The translations under genes were made by a program, and so were the position numbers. The notes under the pieces were generated by a model that saw only the letters and a program-made list of their open reading frames with translations, ran no database searches and was not told where the DNA came from. Positions 35,830 to 45,893 of a stretch of DNA of 64,000 nucleotides are shown in pieces (the first letter of the stretch is position 1; every line of letters starts with the position of its first letter). Where the stretch lies: NCBI RefSeq assembly GCF_900099645.1, contig NZ_FMTL01000002.1, positions 746,334 to 810,333 on the forward strand. Direction: 5' to 3'. Origin of the DNA: Pseudomonas peli. Its GTDB lineage: Bacteria; Pseudomonadota; Gammaproteobacteria; Pseudomonadales; Pseudomonadaceae.

Positions 35830-38109
35830 ATGGTCTGCCGCTTAATGCTCGCTGTGTGTTTGTTGTTCATTGGCTCATTACAAGCGGCAGAACCCATTTC
35901 CTATAGCCGTGATGTTCAACCGATCTTTACTCAGCACTGTGTGGCTTGCCATGCCTGCTACGACGCGGCCTGCCAGCTCAATTTAGGCAGTGGCGAAGGC
36001 GTGCAGCGCGGTGCCAGCAAGGCGGCGGTGTACAACGGCACGCGCACCCAGGCCCAGGCCACTACGCGGCTGTTTGTTGATGCCCACGGTGAGGCCGCGT
36101 GGCGGCGCAAGGACTTTGTGTCTGTGCTGGATCAGCAGGGCAGTCAGGCCGCGTTGATGGCCCGCATGCTGGAACTGGGTCATCAGCAGCCGTTTGCTGC
36201 CAACAGCAAATTACCGGCGCAGCTGAATATCGGCATCAACCGGGTCAACCAATGTCCGCTTCCTGAGGAGTTTGAGGCGTTTGCTCGGAAAAATCCGCAA
36301 GCCGGCATGCCGTTCGCAGTGACCGGGCTGAGTGATGCCGACTACCAGACGCTGCAGGCTTGGCTGGCGCAGGGTGCACCGGTAGATGAGCAGGCGCTGC
36401 AGGCCAGTGCTGCGGAGGCAGAGCAAATCGCCAGCTGGGAAGCGTTTATGAACGCCCCAGGCGCCCGCGAAGCATTGGTGTCACGCTGGCTCTACGAGCA
36501 CCTGTTTCTGGCCCATCTGCATTTCGCCGGCGGTGAGCCGGGGCATTTCTTCCAGATGGTGCGTTCACGCACGCCCACAGGTAAACCTGCGGACATCATT
36601 GCCACACGTCTGCCCAATGATGACCCCGGCACTGAGTTCTACTACCGCCTGATCCCCGTTCAGGGCGTGATTGTGCATAAGACCCACATCACCTATGGCC
36701 TCAGTGCCGCCAAGTTGAAGCGGGTCAACGAGCTGTTCTTTGACAGCGATTGGCAGGCGGACGCGGTGCCAGGTTATGGCCTGCAGCGCCGTGCCAACCC
36801 ATTTGAGACCTTTGCGGCGATTCCGGCCCAGGCGCGTTATCAATTTATGCTGGATAACGCTGAATACTTTGTGCGCACCTTTATTCGCGGTCCGGTGTGC
36901 CGCGGACAGATTGCCACAGACGTGATTCGCGATAATTTCTGGGCGGTGTTCCAGGACCCGCAGCATGACCTCTATATCACTGACCCTGAGTACCGTGAGG
37001 AGGCCAAGGAGTTGTTGGCCATGCCGGGTCAACTGGACAGCATCGGCGACACGCTCGGTCTATGGCGGACTTACCGCGACAAGCGCAATCAGTATGAAGC
37101 GCTGCGTATGCAGCGCTACGCCGATGCGCCAGCGCCCAGTTGGTCGCATATCTGGGCCGGTAACGACAACGCACTGCTGTCGATTTTTCGCCAGCACGAC
37201 AGTGCGTCAGTGCGCAAAGGCCTGATTGGCGAAGTGCCGCAAACCATTTGGTGGCTGGATTTCCCGCTGCTGGAGCGTACCTATTACCAGTTGGTGGTGA
37301 ATTTCGATGTGTTCGGCAACGTGTCGCACCAGGCGCAAACGCGGCTGTACTTCGATTTGATCCGCAACGGCGCCGAGGTCAACTTTCTGCGCTTGATGCC
37401 AGCCGAGTCGCGGCAGGGCTACCTAAGCGACTGGTACCAGAGCAGCGGCAAACTGAAGATCTGGCTGGATTACCAGGCCATCGACAGCGAAAGCCCGAGC
37501 GCCCTGCGCTTGCCCGGCAGCGACCCTAAACGCAGCTTTGTCGAAACGCTGCTGGAGCGCTACGGCAGCCTGAATGCCCGGCCCGACCCGATCAACCGCT
37601 GCACGGGTGCGTATTGTCATCGCTCTGGGCTGGATGCCGAATTACAGCGCGCTGAGCAGTCTCTGAGTCGGTTGACGGCAAAACCTGCGGGCACCCTCAA
37701 GGTGATCGAGCAACTGCCAGAGGCTACCTTGCTGCGGGTGGAAATGGCCGATGGCCAGCGTGAGGTGTACAGCCTGCTGCGCAATCGTGCGCACACGAAT
37801 GTGGCCTTTATGCTCGGTGAGGAACTGCGCTACCAGCCGGCACTGGATACCCTGACAGTGTATCCGGGCGTGCTCAGCAGTTACCCGAACTTTATCTTCA
37901 ATGTGCGGGTGGAGCAGGCAGCGGAATTTATCACGGCGCTGGAGCAGGCGCGTGACGCAGCGGCCTTCGAAAAAGTCGTCGAGCGTTGGGGGATTCGCCG
38001 TACGCATCCGGAGTTCTGGCGCTACTTCCACGATATGTCGGCGTATATCCAGCAAACCGAACCGCTGGAAGCTGGCGTGCTGGATATGAACCGCTACCAG
38101 AACTTGTAA
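35830..38109 (+). CDS. cti: Fatty acid cis/trans isomerase (cytochrome c type)
   Basis: A 759-aa periplasmic enzyme that turns cis-unsaturated fatty acids of membrane phospholipids into trans, a rapid Pseudomonas and Vibrio response to solvents or heat. The signal peptide (residues 1-20) is followed by the haem c site CVACH (C37, C40, H41), which is essential in known Cti. A second C/H pattern, CTGAYCHRSG, lies near residue 597. The length equals known Cti (about 760 aa). A TAGAAT -10-like sequence lies at 35794-35799. Confidence 0.93.
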   Translation: MVCRLMLAVCLLFIGSLQAAEPISYSRDVQPIFTQHCVACHACYDAACQLNLGSGEGVQRGASKAAVYNGTRTQAQATTRLFVDAHGEAAWRRKDFVSVLDQQGSQAALMARMLELGHQQPFAANSKLPAQLNIGINRVNQCPLPEEFEAFARKNPQAGMPFAVTGLSDADYQTLQAWLAQGAPVDEQALQASAAEAEQIASWEAFMNAPGAREALVSRWLYEHLFLAHLHFAGGEPGHFFQMVRSRTPTGKPADIIATRLPNDDPGTEFYYRLIPVQGVIVHKTHITYGLSAAKLKRVNELFFDSDWQADAVPGYGLQRRANPFETFAAIPAQARYQFMLDNAEYFVRTFIRGPVCRGQIATDVIRDNFWAVFQDPQHDLYITDPEYREEAKELLAMPGQLDSIGDTLGLWRTYRDKRNQYEALRMQRYADAPAPSWSHIWAGNDNALLSIFRQHDSASVRKGLIGEVPQTIWWLDFPLLERTYYQLVVNFDVFGNVSHQAQTRLYFDLIRNGAEVNFLRLMPAESRQGYLSDWYQSSGKLKIWLDYQAIDSESPSALRLPGSDPKRSFVETLLERYGSLNARPDPINRCTGAYCHRSGLDAELQRAEQSLSRLTAKPAGTLKVIEQLPEATLLRVEMADGQREVYSLLRNRAHTNVAFMLGEELRYQPALDTLTVYPGVLSSYPNFIFNVRVEQAAEFITALEQARDAAAFEKVVERWGIRRTHPEFWRYFHDMSAYIQQTEPLEAGVLDMNRYQNL

Positions 38110-38118
38110 ACGGGGAGG

Positions 38119-38145
38119 ACCGCGCACTGCGAGGCAGTGCGCGGT
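38119..38145. terminator. 12-bp hairpin between convergent cti and aer
   Basis: Perfect stem ACCGCGCACTGC (38119-38130) and GCAGTGCGCGGT (38134-38145) with a GAG loop, positioned between the two stop codons. Neither strand has a clear T-run, so it may be a 3'-end stabiliser or a weak terminator. Confidence 0.6.
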
Positions 38146-38151
38146 TACACC

Positions 38152-39717
38152 TTAACGGTTGAAGCGTTCTACCAGCGCGTACTGACCGTGTGCTGTGGCC
38201 GTCAGGGCTTCGCTGAGCAGGGCAGTGTCATGTGCTTCACCGGCGGTCTTGTCGGCCAATTGGGCGATGGTGGTGATGCTGCGGTTGACCTCATCAGCCA
38301 CCGCGCTCTGCTCTTCGGCAGCGGCGGCAATTTGGTTGGCCATGTCGGTGATATTGGCCACCGCGTCGCTGATGCCGGCCAGAGCCTCATCGGCCTGCTG
38401 CACACGTTCAACCCCTTCGTCAGCCTGTTTGCGGCCGATTTCCATGGTCAGCACCGCCTCTTCGGCGGTGCGCTGCAGCTTGGCGATCAACTGGTGAATC
38501 TGCCCGGTAGATTCGGCGGTCCGCTGCGCCAGTGAGCGCACTTCATCGGCCACCACGGCAAAGCCTCGGCCCATTTCGCCAGCACGCGCTGCTTCGATGG
38601 CGGCGTTGAGGGCGAGCAGGTTGGTCTGGTCGGCAATGCCTTTGATCACATCGACCACACCGCCGATTTCAGTGCTGTCCTGGGCCAGGCGGGTCACTGT
38701 TTCACCGGTATCACCCACCGATTGCGATAGGCGCTGAATGGCTGCGCGGGTTTCTGCGGCAATGCCACGACCGGCGCTGGTCAGGCGGTTGGCATCCTGG
38801 GTGGCGATTGCGGTACGGGCGACGTTGCTCGCCACTTCCAGGGTGGTGGCGGCCATTTCATTGATCGCAGTGGCCACCTGGTCGGTTTCGCTGCGCTGAC
38901 GCTCAAGCCCGGCGGAGCTGTTGTGCGCCAGGGTGTCGGCCTGCTTGGCTTGCTGGGTGAGCTGTTCGGCGGTGTCCTGCAAGCGCGTCAGGCAGGTTTT
39001 CAGGCGCGCTTCCTGGCTGAGGATGGACATTTCCAGGCGGCCCTGGGCGCCGCGGCTGTCGGTGTACATTTGTGCAATCAGCGGGTCGGAGGTGGTCTGG
39101 TCGGCCAGGCGCAGCAGGCGTTTAAGGCCACGCTGTTGCCAGTTCAAGCCGGCCAAGCCGAGCGGCACCGAGAGCGCCGCTGCCAGGGCAAATCCCCAGC
39201 TGGAGTCGAGCCAGGCACCGATCAGGAAGCCGATCTGGCTGACCAGAATAAATGGCAGCCAGTCCTGCACGATTGGCAGCCAGCGATCACTGCCGGGAAT
39301 GGCTGATTTGCCGCTGTTGATGCGCTGGTATAACGCCTCGGCCCGGCGGATCTGCTCGGCCGTTGGTTTGACCCGAACTGACTCATAGCCCACCACTTGG
39401 TTGCTCTCTGTCACCGGCGTGACGTAGGCATTGACCCAATAGTGGTCACCGTTCTTGCAGCGGTTCTTGACGATACCCATCCACGGCCGGCCTTTTTTCA
39501 GGGTGTCCCACATATGCTGGAACACCGCTGCAGGCACGTCCGGGTGGCGCACCAGGTTGTGTGGCGCACGAATCAGCTCATCGCGGCTAAAGCCACTGAT
39601 CTCGACAAAGGCGTCATTGCAGTAGCTGATCTGGCCTTTGAAGTCGGTGGTGGAAATCAGTCGTTGCTGCGCGGGGAAGGTGCGCTCGCGCTGAGTAATA
39701 GGTTGATTATTGCGCAT
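38152..39717 (-). CDS. aer: Aerotaxis receptor (PAS-containing methyl-accepting protein)
   Basis: A 521-aa energy-taxis receptor. The N-terminal PAS domain (about residues 15-120; [20 protein letters not shown], then [16 protein letters not shown]) binds FAD in Aer proteins. A hydrophobic anchor (about 150-190) is followed by the signalling coiled coil with tip [20 protein letters not shown]. There is no periplasmic domain, as expected for redox sensing. The start at 39717 ([15 protein letters not shown]) matches the family. The frame running to 39933 was rejected. Length is the same as remembered Pseudomonas Aer. Confidence 0.9.
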   Translation of the reverse strand: MRNNQPITQRERTFPAQQRLISTTDFKGQISYCNDAFVEISGFSRDELIRAPHNLVRHPDVPAAVFQHMWDTLKKGRPWMGIVKNRCKNGDHYWVNAYVTPVTESNQVVGYESVRVKPTAEQIRRAEALYQRINSGKSAIPGSDRWLPIVQDWLPFILVSQIGFLIGAWLDSSWGFALAAALSVPLGLAGLNWQQRGLKRLLRLADQTTSDPLIAQMYTDSRGAQGRLEMSILSQEARLKTCLTRLQDTAEQLTQQAKQADTLAHNSSAGLERQRSETDQVATAINEMAATTLEVASNVARTAIATQDANRLTSAGRGIAAETRAAIQRLSQSVGDTGETVTRLAQDSTEIGGVVDVIKGIADQTNLLALNAAIEAARAGEMGRGFAVVADEVRSLAQRTAESTGQIHQLIAKLQRTAEEAVLTMEIGRKQADEGVERVQQADEALAGISDAVANITDMANQIAAAAEEQSAVADEVNRSITTIAQLADKTAGEAHDTALLSEALTATAHGQYALVERFNR

Positions 39718-39978
39718 GGCGTTTTTTATTCCTTTAAACGTTACCGGTACTTCGGCCGTTGCTGGCGGAAGTTTAGCCCGTGAATCCAGGCGTAACCGAC
39801 AAGGGACAGGTTGTGGCCGTGTGACACGTTGTTTTGCTGGGGCGGCCGATGAGCGGTTGGCAGGCTCTAGAGCCTTGCGCAGTGGCGTAAGTCTAACCTG
39901 CAGATCAGGAAAAGGCCGATGCAAAGCAAGCACAGGCGGGTGACTCGGCTATGATGCGCGCCTTGAGGAGAGTCGCTG

Positions 39979-41034
39979 ATGAATACGTTGTTGTTGCACT
40001 GCCGTCCGGGTTTTGAAAATGAGGTGTGCGCGGAAATCGCCGAGCACGCCGCGCGTCTGGACGTTGCCGGTTATGCCAAGGCCAAGCCGAGTACCGCCTG
40101 CGCGGAATTTATCTGCACCGAGGAGGACGGTGCCGAGCGCCTGATGCGTGGGGTGCGCTTCAATCAGTTGATCTTCCCGCGGCAGTGGGCACGCGGGGTG
40201 TTTATCAACCTGCCAGAGCTGGACCGGATCAGCGTGCTGCTCGGCCATCTGGCAGATTTTCCGGTATTTGGCAGCCTGTGGCTGGAAGTGCTGGACACCA
40301 ACGATGGCAAGGAGCTGTCGAATTTCTGCAAGAAGTTCGAGGCGCCGCTGCGCAACGCCCTGACCAAGGCCGGCAAGCTGGTCGAGGATGCACACAAGCC
40401 GCGTCTGCTGCTGACCTTTAAAAGCGGCCGCGAAGTATTTGTTGGCATGGCTGAGACGAATAACTCGGCGATCTGGCCGATGGGCATTCCCCGGCTGAAA
40501 TTCCCCCGCGAGGCGCCGAGCCGTTCGACGCTCAAGCTGGAAGAGGCCTGGCACACCTTTATCCCCCGCGAGCAATGGGATGAGCGCCTGTCCGATGAGA
40601 TGACCGGGGTTGACCTCGGTGCGGCACCCGGCGGCTGGACCTATCAGCTGGTCAAGCGCGGCATGCTGGTGACGGCCATTGATAACGGGCCAATGGCGGA
40701 AAGCTTGATGGACACAGGGCTGGTCAACCACTTGATGGTCGATGGCTTCACCTGGACGCCTAAGCAGCCGGTGGACTGGATGGTCTGCGATATCGTCGAA
40801 AAACCGGCGCGTACTGCGGCGATGGTGGAAACCTGGATCGGCGACGGCCATTGCCGGGAAGCGGTGGTTAACCTCAAGCTGCCGATGAAGCAGCGCTACG
40901 CCGAGGTGCGTCGCTTGCTGCAGCGCCTTGAAGATGGCTTTGCTGCACGCAAGATCAAGGTGTCGATCGCCTGCAAGCAGCTTTATCACGACCGCGAAGA
41001 AGTCACTTGTCACCTGCGCCGCTTAGGTAAATAA
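39979..41034 (+). CDS. rlmM: 23S rRNA 2'-O-ribose C2498 methyltransferase
   Basis: A 351-aa enzyme that methylates C2498 of 23S rRNA before ribosome assembly. The N-terminal THUMP-like region (about 1-165) precedes a Rossmann methyltransferase domain with the AdoMet loop VDLGAAPGGWTYQL at about residue 213. The K-D-K-E elements of 2'-O-methyltransferases fit MVCDIVEKP and AVVNLKLPMK. GAGGAGAG precedes the ATG. Its stop is 4 bp from the convergent hydrolase gene. Confidence 0.94.
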   Translation: MNTLLLHCRPGFENEVCAEIAEHAARLDVAGYAKAKPSTACAEFICTEEDGAERLMRGVRFNQLIFPRQWARGVFINLPELDRISVLLGHLADFPVFGSLWLEVLDTNDGKELSNFCKKFEAPLRNALTKAGKLVEDAHKPRLLLTFKSGREVFVGMAETNNSAIWPMGIPRLKFPREAPSRSTLKLEEAWHTFIPREQWDERLSDEMTGVDLGAAPGGWTYQLVKRGMLVTAIDNGPMAESLMDTGLVNHLMVDGFTWTPKQPVDWMVCDIVEKPARTAAMVETWIGDGHCREAVVNLKLPMKQRYAEVRRLLQRLEDGFAARKIKVSIACKQLYHDREEVTCHLRRLGK

Positions 41035-41038
41035 CCCC

Positions 41039-42580
41039 TCAGTGCCTGGCCAGTTGCGGCTGCAATGGCAGCAACTGCGGCCACTCGACGCTGCCTTGCA
41101 GCGTGCTGCTGGAGAGCTGCCAGGAACCGTTGAACAGGTATTGGCCGCTAAAGCCACTGATGCGCAGGCCCAAGGTGTCGCCCGCTTGTAGCTGCGCGCT
41201 GACGGCAGCCAGTTCTGTGCTGGCTTGCCCGTTGAGCGGGGTGACCTGTTCACTGAGCACTGCACTGCTGCCGTCGGCACGCTGGACCACCAGGGCGGCA
41301 AACAGTGTCGGCATTCCTTCAGCGTTTTCCAGATGCACGCGTGGCACGCCAACCAGCGCGCTGCTCGTCTGCACCTGTTGCAACGGGATAAAGCGCGCCG
41401 GTTGCAGCAGCCCGCTGCTAAATGGCCGAATTGCGGTGGCCGGCAGTTCGATTCGTTGATTGGCCGGCAGTTGTTGCAGGTCCACGCCCTGATCCAGATC
41501 GAGACTGACGCAGAAATCGGGAATGCTCGCTGCCACGCCTGTGCGCCCGCGCAGCTTGTCTTCGTACCAACTGATGATGCTCTGGTAGAGGTTGATCGCC
41601 CGACCGTCACAGTTCAGCACCGCCTCGTTATTGAACGGCGGCAGGCCGCTCCAGCGTTGCATCGGTGGCGGCAGAATATGCCCGCCCTGCATGCCGAGCA
41701 GGCGCACATCACGGGCGCCTTGTTGCAGGCAATCCCGAATCGCCAGGCCCTGGTTGAGCGGGAACAGGGTGTCGCGCATGCCTTGGATCAGCAAGGCATC
41801 GGCTTGTGGGCGCTGACCTCGTGCGCAGTAGCTGGTCAAGCTGTGGGCTTTGAGTTCGTCGCGCACCGGTTCGCGCATACGGCCATCAGCGCTTTTCAGG
41901 TAGGGTGCTTGGACGAACTTGCCCAGGTCATAGCCGGTGGACAGGCCCAAGCTGAGCAGCACGCTTGTCCAGCCGATTTTCAGGTGGCTGTCCGGGGCCA
42001 GGGCTTCGCTTAGGTCGTACCAGGTGGCTATCGGCACAATCGCGTCGATGCGCGGGTCCGTAGCTGACGCAAGCAGCTGCACTGCGCCGCCGTAGCTTTC
42101 GCCGAGCATACCGACCTTGGGGTCATTCGGTCCGTCCATGCTCAGGCGTGGCAGGTTGGCGGCGGCCCAGTCGATCACTGCAAGGGCATCTTGCACTTCA
42201 TAGTCGGGGTCCATCATCTCGATATCGCCCTCGCTGCCGCCCCAGCCGCGCTGGTCGTAGCTGATTACCCAATAGCCAGCCTGCCAGGCTTTCACTGCGG
42301 CGCGACCGGACATCATCTGCGTGCCGTAGAAGCCGTTCGGCCGGGTGACGCGCCAGCCGCCCCAGCCGTGGGTGTGCACGATGACCGGAGCCTGCTCGCC
42401 AGCCTTCAGTGCAGGCTGGAATACGGTGGCCGACAGCCGTGTGCCATCGCGGCCATGGATCACTGCATCAAAGTGGGTGGCTGGTAGATCCTGCTGCGCG
42501 GTGACGCTGAAGTCAGGCAGTTGATCACGGGCGGCGCAGCCGCTGAGCAGCAGGGTGGCAAGTAGAAGGGCAAGGCGCAT
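41039..42580 (-). CDS. CocE/NonD (S15-like) hydrolase lipoprotein
   Basis: A 513-aa predicted lipoprotein (lipobox LLSGC, Cys15). It is an alpha/beta hydrolase with N-terminal XPP/CocE-like motifs HTHGWGGW and SYDQRGWGGSEGD, nucleophile in GMLGESYGGAVQ, and a C-terminal beta-sandwich domain (about 370-513) as in X-Pro dipeptidyl peptidases and cocaine esterases. The substrate is unknown; it is anchored to the inner or outer membrane facing the periplasm. GAGC precedes the start. It converges on rlmM with only 4 bp between stops. Confidence 0.83.
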   Translation of the reverse strand: MRLALLLATLLLSGCAARDQLPDFSVTAQQDLPATHFDAVIHGRDGTRLSATVFQPALKAGEQAPVIVHTHGWGGWRVTRPNGFYGTQMMSGRAAVKAWQAGYWVISYDQRGWGGSEGDIEMMDPDYEVQDALAVIDWAAANLPRLSMDGPNDPKVGMLGESYGGAVQLLASATDPRIDAIVPIATWYDLSEALAPDSHLKIGWTSVLLSLGLSTGYDLGKFVQAPYLKSADGRMREPVRDELKAHSLTSYCARGQRPQADALLIQGMRDTLFPLNQGLAIRDCLQQGARDVRLLGMQGGHILPPPMQRWSGLPPFNNEAVLNCDGRAINLYQSIISWYEDKLRGRTGVAASIPDFCVSLDLDQGVDLQQLPANQRIELPATAIRPFSSGLLQPARFIPLQQVQTSSALVGVPRVHLENAEGMPTLFAALVVQRADGSSAVLSEQVTPLNGQASTELAAVSAQLQAGDTLGLRISGFSGQYLFNGSWQLSSSTLQGSVEWPQLLPLQPQLARH

Positions 42581-42767
42581 GAATGGCTCTTATTGGAATG
42601 GTGGACGCTGCGCAGCCTGCCTGATCAGGGCGTGGCTGCCTGCCCATCCAAGGTTGTGTTGACCTGTTGTCGGGCCAATCGCGCTACACAGGCGTTTTCC
42701 ATCAGGCGCTAGATGACCTTTGGGTCAGCTTTGCGCGAGAATAGCGGCCTGCTACTGGAGCCAGCCG

Positions 42768-43019
42768 ATGTCTTTGCAAACCACCGCCATTCCCGATGCC
42801 ACCCTTGACGCCACTGGGCTCAATTGCCCCGAGCCGGTAATGATGCTGCACAACAAGGTGCGCGACCTGCAGGCAGGCGGCCTGCTCAAGGTGATTGCCA
42901 CTGACCCCTCGACCCGTCGCGACATTCCAAAATTCTGCGTGTTTCTTGGCCATGAACTGGTGGAGCAGGCAGAAGAGGGCGCGACCTACCTGTACTTAAT
43001 TCGCAAGAAACTCGACTGA
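42768..43019 (+). CDS. tusA: Sulfur carrier protein TusA
   Basis: An 83-aa sulfur carrier that accepts persulfide from a cysteine desulfurase for tRNA 2-thiouridine and other sulfur pathways. The active Cys20 is in [18 protein letters not shown] (CPxP motif). The start at 42768 has GGAG upstream. The TGA stop overlaps the next ATG (TGATG), so the GGCT-like gene is translationally coupled. Length fits the family (about 81 aa). Confidence 0.93.
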   Translation: MSLQTTAIPDATLDATGLNCPEPVMMLHNKVRDLQAGGLLKVIATDPSTRRDIPKFCVFLGHELVEQAEEGATYLYLIRKKLD

Positions 43020-43474
43020 TGCAGTGGTACTTCGCCTACGGCTCGAATATGAACCTGGCACGCATGCAGGCGCGCGGCATGGTGGTGCTGGAGGCACTGC
43101 CGGGTCATCTTCCCGGTTACAGCCTGTGCTTTAACAAGCGGGCGGCGGATCGGGCGCCGGGGCGGGCCTACGCCAATATCCGTCATCAGCGCGAGGGGCG
43201 GGTGGAAGGTGTGCTGTATCGCCTGGCCGACGCTGGTGAGATCGCCAAGCTGGATCACTTCGAAGGTACGCCGATCTATTACAGCCGCGAATGCCTGCCG
43301 ATTGTCGCGGCCCACGGCGTGCAGCCGGCCTGGGTGTATATCGCCAACCCGGTCTTTCGTGAAGAAGGGCTGTTGCCCAGCGCTGATTACCTGGCCCACC
43401 TGCTGGCGGGGCGTGAATTATTGTCCGAAGCCTACTGGTCGACGCTGTCAGCTTGGCCCGTCCATCCCGATTGA
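43019..43474 (+). CDS. Gamma-glutamylcyclotransferase-like protein
   Basis: A 151-aa protein of the GGCT/AIG2 fold. The substrate loop is FAYGSNMNLARM (residues 5-16) and the probable catalytic Glu is E82 in DHFEGTPIYY. GGCT enzymes release 5-oxoproline from gamma-glutamyl compounds such as glutathione products. It is coupled to tusA by a TGATG overlap, and its 3' end overlaps the convergent DUF3080 gene by 43 bp. Confidence 0.87.
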   Translation: MQWYFAYGSNMNLARMQARGMVVLEALPGHLPGYSLCFNKRAADRAPGRAYANIRHQREGRVEGVLYRLADAGEIAKLDHFEGTPIYYSRECLPIVAAHGVQPAWVYIANPVFREEGLLPSADYLAHLLAGRELLSEAYWSTLSAWPVHPD

Positions 43475-44514
43475 CCGGGCGCCAGGCCGCAGCTGTTCAG
43501 CACGTCCTGCCAACTGCGCACATGCCGTGCGGTGGCCTGTTGAAAGTCCGCCCATAACGACGCCTCGTCACTGCTCAATTGCTGCAGGTATTCCCGCGTC
43601 GCTGGGGGTATCTGCGCAACGCCGCTGAGGCTGCGTAGGCTGCTGCTCCAGGCTTGGCCGCGTTGATCCACGAGCGCTAGGTAGGGCTGCAGGCCACCGG
43701 CGTAATACTTGACGAAGATGTTCTGTAGGGTGCGCGCACGTTCCGTGGCCTTGCCCGTGGGGCAGAGCGGCCGGCCCTGTTGGCGGCTTTGCAGCATGGC
43801 GCTGCCTTGGTTGAGGCTGTGGGTCAGGCTGGCCAGGCTGCTGATCAACTGGCCGCCCTGGTCGCTGGCATGCAGGGCGAAGAACAGCGGATCCAGCTGC
43901 TCGGCACTCGGCGGCAACGCATCAGGCAGCGCGCTGCCGATGGCGGCCAGCTGCGTTAGAGCATCCAGCGCCGCGTTATCCTCGCCTGCATTTGGCGGCA
44001 GCGGCTGTTCGGCAAAGCGCAGGTAGCGCTCGACCTCCGGGCTGGCATTCAGGGCATTCCAGAATACGCCGGGCAGCTGCGCACGTTTTTCTTGCGCCAG
44101 TTGTTCAAGGGTATTGCGCAGGGGTTGCTGGTCCTGGCTGCGCAGGTGTTCGCTGCAGGCGTCCAGGGCGCGCAGCAGATCGCCTTCGTAAGCCAGGCGG
44201 CTGCTGGGTGTGAGCTGTTTACCGAGGCTGTTGTTGCGCTGGCTGATCTGCTGTTGCAGGGCGGGGCAGCGACGCACATCGACCAACAGGTCCAGCAGGC
44301 TGATGCGCAGTTCGGCAATTTCTATCAGTCGTTCGCGCCGAGCGGGTAGGCGGTAACGGGTCAGTTCGCTGGAGTCGAAGGCGGTTGCCGGTTCGACATC
44401 CAGAGCATTGCTTAATCGCTGCAGGTAATCAGCCTGCAGCGCTAGGCCGTCATCGGCGGGCGTACAGGCGCATAGACAAAGCGCAGTGATTAGAAGCAGC
44501 AGGCGGGCGTTCAT
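43432..44514 (-). CDS. DUF3080 family lipoprotein
   Basis: A 360-aa predicted lipoprotein (signal with lipobox LCLCAC near residue 17, then helix-rich sequence). Features include SRLAYEGDLLRALDACSEHL and IFVKYYAGGLQPYLA, matching DUF3080; function unknown. The start overlaps the stop of the MATE gene (TGATG), so the two are expressed together. The 3' end overlaps the GGCT-like gene on the other strand by 43 bp. Confidence 0.83.
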   Translation of the reverse strand: MNARLLLLITALCLCACTPADDGLALQADYLQRLSNALDVEPATAFDSSELTRYRLPARRERLIEIAELRISLLDLLVDVRRCPALQQQISQRNNSLGKQLTPSSRLAYEGDLLRALDACSEHLRSQDQQPLRNTLEQLAQEKRAQLPGVFWNALNASPEVERYLRFAEQPLPPNAGEDNAALDALTQLAAIGSALPDALPPSAEQLDPLFFALHASDQGGQLISSLASLTHSLNQGSAMLQSRQQGRPLCPTGKATERARTLQNIFVKYYAGGLQPYLALVDQRGQAWSSSLRSLSGVAQIPPATREYLQQLSSDEASLWADFQQATARHVRSWQDVLNSCGLAPGQSGWTGQADSVDQ

Positions 44515-45893
44515 CAGGCCATCTTAGCGGCTCGAATGCGTTTGCGCGCGCTGCCGGCCAAGCGCACGGCGAGCATGCCGCCAGCGCAGGTCAGGCCGAC
44601 CACCAGACCCTGCCAGAGCCCACTGGGACCACTGGGCTCGCCGAACCAGTCGGTCAGGCCGAGCGCATAACCCACCGGCAAGCCGATGCCCCAATAGGCG
44701 AACAGGGTCAGGATCATGGTGACGCGGGTATCCTGATAACCGCGCAGTGCGCCGGCAGCCGTCACCTGAATGGCATCGGAGAACTGGAACAGCGCCGAAT
44801 AAACCAGCAGCGTGGTGGCTACCGCAATTACTGCACCGTCTGGGGTATAGATCTGCGCAATCTCTTCGCGCAATAGCAGCATCAGGCTGGCCGACAGGCA
44901 GGCGTAACCCAATGCCGCCGCCATGCTCACCCCGGCAGCAAAGCGCGCTTCACGCGGCTCGCCACGGCCCAGCGCCTGGCCGACGCGCACGGTGGCGGCC
45001 ATGCCCAAGGAATAGGGGATCATAAACACCATGGAGCTGAAGTTCAGGGCGATCTGGTGCCCGGCCACCACGGTGGCGCCCAGGCCGCCGATCAGCAGAG
45101 CAATTACCGCGAAAATGCTCGATTCGGCGAATACCGAGATGCCGATCGGCAAGCCGACCGAGAGCAGGCGTTTGTGCACCGGCCACTGCGGCCATTCGAA
45201 GTGGTTGAAGATTTTGCTCGCCTGATAGAACGGCGCCCATTTCACCCACCAGAGCATGCTCAGGAACATAAAGCCCATCACCAGGCCGGTGGCCCAACCG
45301 CAGCCGACGCCGCCCATGGCCGGCAGGCCGAGCTTGCCGTAGATAAAGATGTAATTGAGCGGGATATTCAGCGCCAGGCCGCACAGGCCGATGACCATGC
45401 TCGGCCGGGTATGCCCGAGGCCGTCACTGAAGCAACGCAGCACGTGGTACAGCGCCACAGCCGGAAAACCGCAGGCCACAGCACGCAGGTAGCCCATGGC
45501 GGGTTCGATCAGCGCCGGGTCGACGTTCATCAGGCTGAGGACGATTTCTGCGTTCCACAAAATCACCGCCGCCGCGATGCCCACCGCCAGAGCCAACCAC
45601 AGCGCCTGACGAACTAACGGGCCGATCTCGGTATGCGCACCTGCGCCAAAGCGCTGCGCAACCTTGGGCGTGGTGGCCAGCAGAATGCCGGTCATCAGCA
45701 GAAATACCGGCACCCAGATCGAGTTGCCCAGCGCCACCGCGGCCAGATCCTGCGGGCTGACCCGGCCGGCCATCACGGTATCGACGAAGCCCATGGCAGT
45801 ATTGGCCAACTGGGCAATGATGATCGGCGTTGCGAGCTTCAGCAGGTTGTAGAACTCGGTGCTGGCGCGTTGCAAGCGGGTTTGGGCAAGCAT
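44514..45893 (-). CDS. MATE-family multidrug efflux transporter (NorM-like)
   Basis: A 459-aa inner membrane antiporter with 12 predicted helices in two halves (about 15-220 and 245-450). The conserved N-lobe segment LANTAMGFVDTVMAGRVSP includes the Asp used for cation coupling in NorM. It exports cationic drugs, dyes or quinolones in exchange for Na+ or H+. The 1-bp overlap with the DUF3080 lipoprotein suggests that the lipoprotein assists or is co-regulated. The ribosome binding site is weak. Confidence 0.9.
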   Translation of the reverse strand: MLAQTRLQRASTEFYNLLKLATPIIIAQLANTAMGFVDTVMAGRVSPQDLAAVALGNSIWVPVFLLMTGILLATTPKVAQRFGAGAHTEIGPLVRQALWLALAVGIAAAVILWNAEIVLSLMNVDPALIEPAMGYLRAVACGFPAVALYHVLRCFSDGLGHTRPSMVIGLCGLALNIPLNYIFIYGKLGLPAMGGVGCGWATGLVMGFMFLSMLWWVKWAPFYQASKIFNHFEWPQWPVHKRLLSVGLPIGISVFAESSIFAVIALLIGGLGATVVAGHQIALNFSSMVFMIPYSLGMAATVRVGQALGRGEPREARFAAGVSMAAALGYACLSASLMLLLREEIAQIYTPDGAVIAVATTLLVYSALFQFSDAIQVTAAGALRGYQDTRVTMILTLFAYWGIGLPVGYALGLTDWFGEPSGPSGLWQGLVVGLTCAGGMLAVRLAGSARKRIRAAKMA

